Assembly: GCA_030770545.1 (NCBI GenBank)
Contig: CM061096.1
Location: 15,357,501 to 15,421,500 of the forward strand
Length of the DNA stretch: 64,000 bases
Source: Macropodus opercularis
Taxonomy: Eukaryota; Chordata; Actinopteri; Anabantiformes; Osphronemidae
Direction of reading: 5' to 3'
Of the stretch, positions 1 to 10,211 are shown one piece after another. A program made the position numbers and the translations under genes. Position 1 is the first letter of the stretch; each line of letters opens with the position of its first letter. The notes below the pieces were generated by a model that did no database searches, was not told the origin of the DNA, and saw nothing but the letters and a program-made list of their open reading frames with translations.

Positions 1-238
1 CATCCCCGAGTTTATACACAACGCTCAGCGCAGGGCACCGCCTCGAATCACACACTGCATACGTCAGTTCTGTCTCCTCGTCGTCGTTTGTGTGGGTCTT
101 TACTTTGTGTCTCGTCTCCAGTAAATGTCATTTTCAGTCTCTTTAGTAATTGGAGTCTACTCTTGACTCATCTTTTATAATTGTTGGTCTCTTCTAGTAG
201 TAGTTCTTTTGTGTTTGATTTGTAATTTTACTTTTCAG

Positions 239-313
239 CATGAGAAGTTTGCAGTCCCTTCAGACAGAAGCTGCTGCTCAGGGCCCCCGCTGACTCTGGC
301 CTTTGCCCGTTAG
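239..313 (+). other. possible terminal coding exon of an upstream + strand gene (weak)
   Basis: A pyrimidine tract and CAG end at 238 and are followed by an open frame of 24 codons (starting His-Glu-Lys-Phe-Ala-Val-Pro) that stops with TAG at 311-313. In human, SYNGR3 faces ZNF598 tail to tail, so a + strand gene ending here would be in the expected place for znf598. I do not recognise the peptide itself. It could equally be a chance open stretch after a decoy acceptor. Confidence 0.2.
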
Positions 314-1167
314 TGATTCATCAATACCTAACACAGAAACTGAACAGACACGCTCTTGACTTCAAATAATGGACTGAGACAAAACTACTGATGATATAAA
401 GGCTTAATATTTAGGGATGGCAGTCTTCACCAGGTCGGTTCCTCAGCTTCAACATGTCAGATTTGCCTGAGATTTGTTTGTCCATTTCAGAAAGAGCAGT
501 GTGTCCTTTGAGACGGTGCCTAACACTGATCAAATCCGACACTAGCCTACCTATAGTACAGGATAATATACCTACATAAGAATGTGAGATATTGCACTTG
601 GTCACAAAACATTTTCTTTTTCTTTTTTTTCTTTTTTTTACAGCATGTGGAAATCTAAACGTAAGTCACTGTCTGAGACGCACAGTACAGTATGGCACTT
701 AGTTCTCTACGTTTTAAACATGCAGATTCAATGCGTGATTACTTTTAACTGCAGGGAAAGTACTGCAGCCAAAACAACGCTATGGTTCAAGTGAATGAAA
801 AGAACAAGATGGAGGTGCTGCATGTCCGTGGCTTCTGCACTAGATTTAGAACCAATACTGCTTTGTAGTGGACTCGCTCACTTGTTGATCCCTTAATCTC
901 TCTGTCTTTTTTTGTTAAAGTAGAACTTGAATACTGCAAAGTGGCCTCATCTCCTTCGTCTCCTCCGGTTTTCTTTTCGCTCTGATGTGCAGGTGCTGGA
1001 TTTGTTAAAGCAGAAGACGTACTGTGGAATAAAGGGTTTGAAAAGCTGGAATGTTTAGGAAGGAAAGGAGGACACGAAGAAGGAGAGGCCACTGTTTTTA
1101 ACAATTATTAATACTCACACTTAAACAATTGCATCATAACATCACAGAGATCCATCTTCTAACCTGT
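314..1167. other. non-coding stretch, probably 3' UTR of syngr3 (- strand) and intergenic DNA
   Basis: No credible exon is seen here. The part next to 1167 must be the syngr3 3' untranslated region because the syngr3 stop codon is at 1168-1170. I could not find a clear AATAAA on the - strand, so the end of the transcript is not fixed. A T-rich tract lies at 611-640. The short open frames in the region have no recognisable content. Confidence 0.5.
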
Positions 1168-4100
1168 CTAATAAATGGGAACCTGATATGTGGGTGCTGC
1201 GTTGTTCTCGGTGAACGGTGGGCTCTGGTAGGTCTCTGTGGTTTCAGTTGTGCCGGCGCCTGGGGAGTTGGAGGGATACGGCTGGGTGGGCGCGCCACCA
1301 TCCATGTGCTCTGTGGTGAACAGGGTCATGTCTGTACCGAGCAGATACTTCTGGACCGCGCGCACTGTCAGACCAGCCTGCAGAGGAACGATACAAACAA
1401 ACAAAACGCAAGCATAAACATTTCCACAAAGATCTTGTTGCTAATAAATCTCTCAAACTTTATGAGCCTCCATTAAAAATAAGTTCAGTTTAAAAGTTCT
1501 GGTCCTGGTTGGATCAGAGAGGCTCAGGGCCCCACCTTCATTTATTAGACCATCTTGAAGTATCAATGCTTTTATCAACTGCCTTTGAATTTCTTGGTAC
1601 ATAAAACGTTAATATAATAAAACCCCCTCAACCGCAGGGATTTTACTGAGGCTCACTGGAGATGCGGAGCCAAAAGTAGTGAAGCAATTAAATATTTTTG
1701 AGTGCACGTCCAGCAGTTTATAACCTGCTCTGCAGATTTCTTTTAATGTTTAACAATAATATTTCTAATAAGTTCAAGTGAGACATCCTCGTCTCCTTCC
1801 CTCTGTGATCTGGGTCACGGTTGTTTACATTATGGCAGCTGTTCTCTGTCTACTTCTAGCTACTCGTTCTTACCCAGGTGATTATGGAGAAGAAAGAGAA
1901 GGCGATTGCCGCCCGGGCTGCGTCCGCCCCCTGGTTGAGTGGCAGCTCATCAGGCGTGGTCCGAGACCATTGATTGGCCAGGAAGCAGAAGCTTACGAAG
2001 TACAGGAACGTCCAGAAACCTGGCAGGAGCCACAGAGACACAGGTCGATGTGTATATGCTCAGTATTTGGTGTCCTGCTGTTTGACTCTCACCATTTGAC
2101 CCATAACGAATCGTGTTATGGAAAGTCCATCAGCGCAGGTGCAAGCGCGTAATATTCCCTCCTCACCTGAGAAGCCGATCTCCAGCATCACGGCCTTCTT
2201 CCTGTCTTTGACGGAGCTGATGGAGGAGAACTTGTAGTCGAGCAGGAAGAAGAAGGAGCAGGCCAGGAGGCCCACCAGGCCCACGAACACGCCGTAGTTA
2301 CAGGCGTCTGGGTTTTTATGGAAAACGCAGTGGAGACGCTCGCTGCCCAGGTTGACGTAACCCTCGTTCACAATGGAGGCGAACACCACCAGGGAAAATA
2401 TCTAAGGGCAGAGGCACAGCCAGACATTGTTTAAACATATCTTTTATGTTCTAATCCTCATTATATCGCACACTCACGGTTCCAGGCCCACAGCAGCTAT
2501 AGTTTTGTCTCTTTGAGATTGCACAGACCAGCTTAATTTCATCTACCATCCTCTGGCTCCCTGAAGAGGTGGCTGCTTCATTTCCCCTCAGCATTCACAT
2601 AATGCTGAAGTAGCCTGTGTACCAGAAGTGGAAGTGTCTCAGTTTTCCATATTTTTGAATCCATAACATCCCTCTTTATGGCTGATGTGTCTTTCGTCCT
2701 CTCTCCCTCTGTTCTGGACCGGTGCACTGACGCTGATCAGCTGACTAACACTGGATGGCAGAATAGGGCCATGTGACACACACACATAAATGCCTTCACA
2801 CTTGGGGGTTTGGGTCATATGATGGTGGAGGAAGACACAATGGAAAAATGTCAGGTTTAAATTTGAACCCGATCACATGCACTGTGAAACACCAGACATC
2901 AGGAAACAGTTTTCAATTTTTTAAACCACCAGCAGTGGCTTAACGCTGGAGACCACCCCAGCCCCACATTACACCAGCGGGCAAAGCGAAACAGGCTTGT
3001 TCAGTGATTGTTTTGGTTCTTAAAGGTCGTCTGAAATTAGGAACAAGTGTGAAATGAAGCTAGTTCCGTTTTTAATGACAGAACTGCAGAATCCAGCTGC
3101 TTTCTTTTCATAATGACTAAAGTAAGAACACACATATGAGAGGCGGCAGGAAAACTGAAGCACAAATCCACGTGGAATGTTCCCACTGTACAATAATAGT
3201 GTACATGCGTTCATTAGTGGTATCCTTGCTCCTCAACCTGCTTGATTTGATTGGACATTTTGCTCTTTTCAACTAAATAAAGCCTCTTTCATTTCTTACA
3301 CCTCCAGTAATAGTAGCAGACAAACATTAAAAGGTTTGGAGCAGTGATGGGAAAATACGCACCTCATCTGAGTTATTTTTGAAACGTTTGATGCTGCGCG
3401 GGCTTCTCCTCACGGAGTAAATCCCGTTTCAAGTCCTTGCCTACACCCGAAGAACCCAACATAACTGAAGACCTTCTCTGTGTCACCCAGAGGTGACGCG
3501 CAGCATCAAACGTCAGGGCACGACGCGTCTCCGGGGCCATGCGTGCGTAACGATGTCCACGGACCAATCACAGGTGCGACGGCGGTCGACGGCCGTTTAG
3601 GGTAAATCGGCGAAATCATTTACTGAGGTTATGGTTGAGAATTAAGAAAAGACGAATCAGGTGGTGAATGTTGTCAGTGCTGCCACGGTGGAGATAAATA
3701 AACACGGTGACCGACAGAAGGTACGAGAAGGCGGAAGATGGGTCTCCTCGTTTTCTACACAAGCCGCGTCTGCTGCACGGTTCACTCTGTTTATTAACCG
3801 CTGCAGGCCATTAAATATTGATACAAGGTGTTGTCCCACAAAACATCTGTAGGGAAACCACTAAATGACAGGGTGTCAGACAGCCAGCAGGCCGGGGTTA
3901 CACCCTGAGCGGGTTACATCCATATTAAACCGCCGCTAACTGACACTGATTTCACGCTTTTCCATTTACGCATCCTGCTGATCAATTATCGGCGGATTTC
4001 CAGGGTCTAGATTTGTAGTGAGAACACGTCACGGGTCTCGCACAGCAACGACACACAGAGGACCCCCCCACCACCACCACCACCTCACACAAACACCAGT

Positions 4101-4238
4101 GCCATGAAAACCTCTCACCCAGGACAGCACTCGGAGGATGGTCTGCGGCTGTTTGGCGAAGGTAATCGGGTCGATGGTGGCTCCGGCCCGGCCCGCTCCG
4201 AACGATCCCACTCCGTCCATCTTCTGTGGCTCGCTCAT
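1168..4238 (-). CDS. syngr3: synaptogyrin-3, four-pass synaptic vesicle membrane protein (4 exons, complete)
   Basis: Synaptogyrins are MARVEL-domain proteins with four membrane spans, found in synaptic vesicles. Coding exons on the - strand are 4119-4238, 2167-2401, 1874-2019 and 1168-1377, all with GT-AG borders and continuous phase, giving 236 residues (human SYNGR3 has 229). Family landmarks seen: PQTILRVLSW before the first span, IVNEGYVN in the first loop, ISSVKDRKKAVMLEIGFSG before the third span, FCFLANQW, DAARAAIAFSFFSI in the fourth span, and a tail with TETYQSPPFTE ending QVPIY, which points to SYNGR3 rather than SYNGR1 or 2. The first ATG in frame is at 4238. A second ATG at 4220 (MDGVGSFGAGRAG) aligns better with the usual start MEGASFGAG and would give 230 residues. 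Intron 1 (2402-4118) is the only long intron and holds nothing recognisable. Confidence 0.93.
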
Positions 4239-5197
4239 GTGCGCTCCTCGCGGCTCCACGCTCCCGGCTCCACGGCAGGATGCTGCTGCTGCTCAGCTGC
4301 TGTAGGGACGGGTCTTGCGCGCACCCAGGGGCGCGCGGCCACAGCGGCGGATGCAGAGAGTGAGGGGAGCGCGCAGGAGCATCGTGCCTGCGCTGGGGAC
4401 TTTGAGACTTTAAAGGCGGCGAGTTCGTGGGCAGTTGTTTCCACAGAAGAAGATGAGGGTGACACGAGAGTCGTTGTCAGGTCCATTACATCTGCAAAAC
4501 ATGAATTCTTCCAGTGCTGCAAATATAATGCAGTCAGTCATCTATTTGGCAAGTTGGAAACATATCATGGTTCTGCAGAGAAAACGATGCTTTTGTTGAC
4601 AATAAAAGTGTGAGAGCAGCCTTGATGCAGGATTTCTCCTGAGAAGTCTGGTTTTCTCCTGGTTGTCAAAAGAAGTTTAAATAATTCTCTTCGTTACATA
4701 AATCATCTCCAGCTTAACGTCAGTAAAACTGAGCTGGTGGTGGACTATTGAAAATCCAAGACTCCAGCCGAGTGTTAGAGTTGCCAGACTTGTGATGTTA
4801 TATGTGCTATTTAGGGGACGCTGCCATGGCCCTTAGCCCAGTTTAACCACGCACTACTCTATAGAAACGTTAACATGACAGAAGCCAAGCGTGACACATT
4901 ACAAACAAAAGAAAGTAGGACACTGTTGAAGATCACAAAGCCAGGGGTGGAGCCAGAGGGTGTCCAGGAGCATAACGTCACATAAACAACAGAACAACGG
5001 CGATAACACCTGCCCAGGACAAACGACACAAGGTTCAAGTGTAAAGTAAACTGACTCATTTGACATGGTACAATTTCACATCCATGTATTTCTATAGTAT
5101 ATTTAAAATGATACTAATAACATACTAAGTAAAGTATGTAACACCTAGATTTAAAACACTACCCTTAAATTCAGCAAGTAAACTGAGACTGAGAATA

Positions 5198-5203
5198 TTT
5201 TAT
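5198..5203 (-). terminator. candidate polyadenylation signal of gfer (distal)
   Basis: AATAAA on the - strand about 230 bases after the gfer stop codon. Confidence 0.4.
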
Positions 5204-5306
5204 TATAATACATTTTCTAATCTTTAAAACTGACCATTAAACAGAATTAACAGGTTTAGTTACACTTTGCTGTTTCTTCCTGAACAGACAGGAATCCACA
5301 ATTTTT

Positions 5307-5312
5307 TTTATT
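5307..5312 (-). terminator. candidate polyadenylation signal of gfer (proximal)
   Basis: AATAAA on the - strand about 120 bases after the gfer stop codon. Either this or the distal hexamer could be used; the sequence does not decide. Confidence 0.45.
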
Positions 5313-5434
5313 ATAAGATCAGTTATAGAAATTAATAACAAAACAGGACGTAAACACAGAGATTGTCTACAGCAGACATGGGCTTCACTAGCATTTCAGC
5401 ACAGCTTAGTCCTCATTTCTGTCGACACCACGAC

Positions 5435-6444
5435 TCAGTCGCAGGAACCATCTCTCCATCCATCCTTCCACCGCTCATCCACACGGGAGCAGTCGAACTC
5501 AGACTTGCCCAGCCGGACGTTGACGTCATTATGGAGATGACAGAACCACTGAGAGAGAGCGTGGCGGCTGCTGGTGTCCGGTCGATTGGTTTTTAATCTG
5601 CTCAGAGGACACGTGACAGCTGAAGATCAGCTTCTTGCGTTTGCTGACGTTTTTAAATGTGATATGTACGGCAGACAAGGCAAAGCTCTTTATACCAACC
5701 TGCCTCTGAGGTCTTCTGCACATTCCTCGCAGGGATAGAACTTGGAGAAGAGGTTGATGAACTGCCCCATCTCCTGCTGCTGGGCGCTGGATGGCTGGTC
5801 GGGGTAATATGCTGCCATGGTGTGAAGGAAGGACCAGCTGTTCCGGCCCAGCTCTTCCCTGTCCAGAGGACACTGTGGGTCTGGTTGTCGCTCGGACTCT
5901 GCATCGCGAGACTCCTGGAGATAAAGTTAAACACAAACTGACAACAACCAGGTAACTCAAACATACACAGGTTGCTAAATTCTCTGTGTATCTCAGTCAG
6001 TGGCTTAGGATGGACATCCTAGTCCTTGTAAGAGCGTCTGTGAAACCTGACTCAACCTCAGCATCTGTTTCAACTGATTTTGAGACGTCTACACTTGGTT
6101 CAAAGCGGCGTCATTTCTTTGCATTGCCAGAAACAAGCCGAAGCCCAACAGTTACAGTCAAACCGACCACATCATGGACATAACTCGGTCCGTAAACTCC
6201 ATTTCCCACATTTCCAGCCTCATGTCACCTGTGCGGCAGCATCCGTCGCCTGTTTCTTCTGGACTTTCATCCACGACTTAAAGTCGGTGCAGGCCCGACA
6301 CGGCCGCTTCGCCCCCGGGCCGCTCTGCTGCTGCTCGGTGCCGGACCCGTCCCCCGGTGGTCTGGCGCCGGCTGCAAGCGCAAAGCCTGCAAACCCGGGC
6401 GCATCAGAGGTCGACGACCCGCTGGGTCCTGCGGGCGCAGCCAT
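5435..6444 (-). CDS. gfer: FAD-linked sulfhydryl oxidase ALR/Erv1 (3 exons, complete)
   Basis: GFER re-oxidises Mia40/CHCHD4 in the mitochondrial intermembrane space, passing electrons through FAD to cytochrome c or oxygen. Exons on the - strand are 6229-6444, 5700-5914 and 5435-5597 with continuous phase, giving 197 residues (human 205). The N-terminal shuttle motif CRAC is at residues 49-52. The Erv/ALR domain carries REELGRNSWSFLHTMAAYYP, the catalytic CEEC at 134-137, HNDVNVRLGK with the paired structural cysteines 163 and 180, and the ending DGSCD. By analogy with human, C87 and C196 should form the inter-subunit disulfides. The two extra cysteines that follow the CEEC motif in human (in RLCRNHPDT and RACFTQW) are replaced here by Lys and Ala. 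The start ATG at 6444 opens MAAPAG. The gene runs head to head with drg2 and lies just upstream of syngr3 on the same strand, as in human 16p13.3. Confidence 0.95.
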
Positions 6445-6953
6445 GTTCGCTCTCCGTGTTATCTAATAACACACGGACGCCGTCGACCTTTTATCTGCCA
6501 CCTGTTTGTTTAGACGACATCGTCTGCGGAGTATTTACTTTGTTGTGAGTGGTCGAGGTCAGTGCTTCACCACCCATCCGCGATGTTCACCCAGCAAAAC
6601 TAAAGGTTTAGTTAGAGTGTGGTCCTAGTTTCCTCCGGACCGTTTACGGGCACGGAACGTGTTCCGGTTGGTGACGTCAGTGGTCGGCGCATGCCGTGGA
6701 GTTTAGCCTCAATCTAAGTGTAAATTTCTACAGCATTACATCATCTTACAGCTTTGACATAAGACATGCTTGTTTCGGACGCCCGTTTAAACGCAAACGC
6801 TTTGAGTCCCTGCCTGTGTTGCAGTTTATCAGCTGTTTAGTGCCACTGTCCGCTTGTTAGCCTGGTGGCTAACCAAGCTAGCGCCTGTAAAGTGACACGT
6901 TTGTGGTTGTGTTTTCTTTAACAGTGTAGCTGGAGCTCACCTAAGGCGCCACA
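6445..6953. promoter_or_regulatory. divergent (bidirectional) promoter of gfer and drg2
   Basis: Only 509 bases separate the two start codons, which point away from each other. The interval has housekeeping-type motifs: an ETS-like TTCCGG at 6662-6667, a perfect palindromic CRE/ATF site TGACGTCA at 6672-6679 and an NRF1-like core GCGCATGC at 6687-6694. No TATA box is apparent. Transcription start sites cannot be fixed from sequence alone. Confidence 0.7.
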
Positions 6954-9900
6954 ATGGGGATCTTAGAGAAAATAGCCGAAATAGAGAAAGAAATCTCTCG
7001 CACGCAGAAAAACAAAGGTAAGGGAGCAGCGGAACTTAAAGCCAGGTGTGTGTCCGCTGATGGTGGAGAAGCTGCAGTTGATGCCGTAAATATCCATCTG
7101 CCACCACAGCTAAAGAACAAACCCTCTGCTGTCAGCCTGTTGTAAATATTTAAAGATGTCAAATTGGGTTATTTCATATTGGACAAACGTTGTGTGCACA
7201 CATTTAGCTCTGCTGACTGAATAAATGTGTGTGTTTATTCTATAATCAAATAATCACTGGTGTTGACGTCTGTCTTCCTCTTTAGTCGGTTTTTCCCTCC
7301 ATAATTTGTGCTTTGAAATAAATATTGTGATTCTTCCTTTCAGCCACCGAGTACCATCTGGGTTTGCTGAAGGCCAAGCTAGCCAAATACAGATCACAGC
7401 TTCTGGAGCCCTCTAAATCAGCAGGGGCCAAAGGGGAGGGCTTCGATGTCATGAAGTCCGGAGATGCTCGTGTTGCTCTTATTGGTTTCCCCTCTGTGGG
7501 TAAGGTAGGTCAACATGGGTTTCTCTCAGTTTCCTGGTACCAACAAATATGACCGAACATAATAAAGCACAAAAACTGCTGCTTCCTTCAGTCCACCTTC
7601 CTTAGTTTGATGACGTCAACTGCGAGTGAAGCTGCTTCCTATGAGTTCACCACCCTCACCTGCATACCTGGTGTGATAGAGGTACGTGAAACATCAACTC
7701 CTGTATATTTGTTCACATTTGCAGCTTTAAGCATTAAAGTTGTCTCGTGCCTTTTGTATTTGCTCTAAAGTACAAAGGAGCCAACATCCAGCTGCTAGAT
7801 CTGCCAGGAATCATTGAGGGTGCTTCTCAAGGTATGCACAGCCTCCATGGTGTTGTTGGGGAATGACTGTGTTGTTTTCAGTAATGTGGAAAAATGTGGT
7901 AATGATATTCCCACATTTTAACTTTTTTTTAAGTACTCTGTAAATCACTTTTGGGGAGATTATTGTTATTATGTAGCTTCTTGTGGATATGATTTTTATA
8001 GGTAAGGGTAGAGGTCGACAGGTCATTGCTGTTGCCCGGACAGCAGACGTTGTCATTATGATGTTGGATGCCACAAAAGGAGATGTTCAGAGGTGTGTAG
8101 CTCGTGTGGTTCTGTTTGCAGAAGAGCTTTGATGGATAGACATGAAAATGTTTTACCAAATCTTTGCCTTTTTAAAATCTTTCTAGAACCCTTCTAGAAA
8201 AAGAGTTGGAGTCTGTGGGCATCAGACTTAACAGAACAAAACCAAATATTTATTTCAAGGTAAGGTGTATATTTTTCTATTTGTCTTGAATGACTCTGTC
8301 ACCAACGGCATGGGAGTAAAGAGACGATGAATGAGCTGTGTGTTTACTTTGTCGTATTTTAGCCCAAGAAAGGTGGTGGCCTCTCGTACAACTCAACAGT
8401 TCCCCTCACCCAGTGCTCAGAGAAGCTCGTTCAGCTCATTCTTCACGAATACAGTATCCTTCACTCTGAGATGGGGCATCCTGTGCCTCTCTCGGTCTTC
8501 ACATGTCGGGACATCTCACCAATGCCCTGGGCTTTTCATTTCTGTCTCATTTCTACAGACTTCACGTGTTAATGACTCACAATAACAACCAGTTTCTTTA
8601 AGACTGTCTCTTCAGAAATCTTTAATGCAGAAGTTCTGTTCAGGGAGGACTGTACGCCAGACGAGTTCATCGACGTCATTGTTGGGAACCGAGTTTACAT
8701 GCCTTGTCTATATGTACGTCAGTTACCTTGAACCTCAGTTTAAAGGCATCCTCCTTTGTTTTCTAGTTAACTTGTTAATTGTTGTGTAATTTACAGGTGT
8801 ACAATAAAGTGGATCAAATCTCCATCGAGGAAGTTGACCGTCTGGCTCGGAGATCTCACAGTGTTGTCATTAGGTGTGTGAGTGGCAGTAGTTTTACCTG
8901 AAAGCGGACGTGCACAGTGTAAATGACTTTTTCATGTGCATCTGTTTTTTAGTTGTGGGATGAAGCTCAATCTGGAGTACCTTCTGGAGACACTGTGGGA
9001 ATACCTGGCTCTCATTTGCATTTATACCAAGAAAAGAGGAGGTACACAAACACTGAATTACAAATGAGTCTGTCACACAAAGCCTGGGACTTTGAGCTGT
9101 ATTCGTTTCTTGTTTTTTCTTTAGAGCGCCCAGACTTTAATGATGCCATCATAATGAGGAGAGGAGCCAGTGTAGAACATGTGGTATGTGAAATGCACAA
9201 GTTAAAAATCAATCTACACAATCAAACTGTGGAATAAAAATGTTATTCAAGGATTTTGTGTGAGTTTTCATAAATATATATGTTTTGTGTTCCCACTTTA
9301 GTGTCATCGAATCCACAGAACCTTAGCCAGCCAGTTCAAATATGCCCTGGTTTGGGTAAGTCCACGTTTAGAGGCAATAACCTTCAGAAGTATTGCTCAT
9401 TGTCTAATAAATCCTGGCATTAAATGAATGAAAATGTCAGCTAATGTACCAGCTTAACCCGTATTTATATTGCAGTTGCACAAAGCATTGGGCAGTAAAC
9501 TTATACTGTATGTGCTCAGGTGCCATTAGAAAGTATGAATACTGGAAAATGGTTTTGTTATTTTACAATATATATTTTTGAGATCATTGTGTATTTACTC
9601 TTGACCGTACATCAGCGTTTTAACCATTTTCACGGAGTTAAACACAGCTGCAATGTCCACGTTCAATACACTGCAACACATGGCAACAATGAGTGTTATC
9701 CTGATAAATGATCACGAGGGGACAAATCACTTCGTTTGTAGCCTTGTCTTTATGCTTTGTGACAATTTATCAAGCACTGACGGTTAATTAAAAGTTAATT
9801 CCCTAAATGCAACTCTCTGTGTATTTCTTTGTGTTTTGGGACATAAAGCTCCTGTTCTGGATCTGAACTGTGTTGATGATTCGTTTTCAGGGAACCAGCA

Positions 9901-9977
9901 CCAAGTACAGCCCACAGAGAGTCGGCCTAACACACATCATGGAGCATGAGGACGTCATCCAGGTGGTGAAGAAGTAA
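6954..9977 (+). CDS. drg2: developmentally regulated GTP-binding protein 2 (13 exons, complete)
   Basis: DRG2 is a cytoplasmic Obg-family translation-linked GTPase that acts with RWDD1 (DFRP2). Exons: 6954-7017, 7344-7504, 7592-7681, 7771-7831, 8002-8092, 8187-8259, 8363-8453, 8616-8713, 8797-8873, 8953-9041, 9125-9183, 9302-9355, 9891-9977. Phases are continuous and give 364 residues, the same length as human. The start MGILEKIAEIEKEISRTQKNK is typical. G motifs: P-loop GFPSVGKS at 69-76, DLPG at 115-118, NKVD at 246-249 and SCGMKLNL after it. The C-terminal TGS domain ends HEDVIQVVKK. Intron 7 (8454-8615) has U12-type splice signals, unlike the other introns. Intron 12 (9356-9890) holds nothing notable. 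Confidence 0.97.
8454..8615 (+). other. U12-type (minor spliceosome) intron 7 of drg2
   Basis: The 5' splice site reads GTATCCTT directly after the exon base, which is the U12 consensus (RTATCCTT). Near the 3' end TTCTTTAAG resembles the U12 branch motif TTCCTTAAC and sits about 14 bases before the CAG acceptor, within the normal 10-20 base range. The other drg2 introns have ordinary donors. Confidence 0.75.
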
Positions 9978-10205
9978 AACAACATCCTGACTGTAAAGAA
10001 GGAGCTGGGCAGGACGCTCCCTGTTGTTGGAGAACTTTAAACAACAAGTACTGTACAATGGAAAATAACCATCATATTATTTTGTATGATTACGAAACGA
10101 AGAAACTGAGGAGACAGACCAGATCTGAGTTGTGGACAGAATCTGGTGTATTTTATCTTTTAACTATGATAAAGAAGATACAGTGGTTGAGGAAAAGAGG
10201 GAAGA

Positions 10206-10211
10206 AATAAA
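10206..10211 (+). terminator. polyadenylation signal of drg2
   Basis: AATAAA 229 bases after the drg2 stop codon; the interval has no other hexamer that I noticed. Confidence 0.75.

Larger units (their letters stand above)
4239..5434. other. syngr3 5' flank and gfer 3' UTR, no gene
   Basis: The part next to 4239 is GC-rich with many CpG (to about 4400) and is the likely syngr3 promoter. The part next to 5434 is the gfer 3' UTR, with two AATAAA hexamers on the - strand. Between them I see only AT-rich DNA without exons. Confidence 0.55.
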
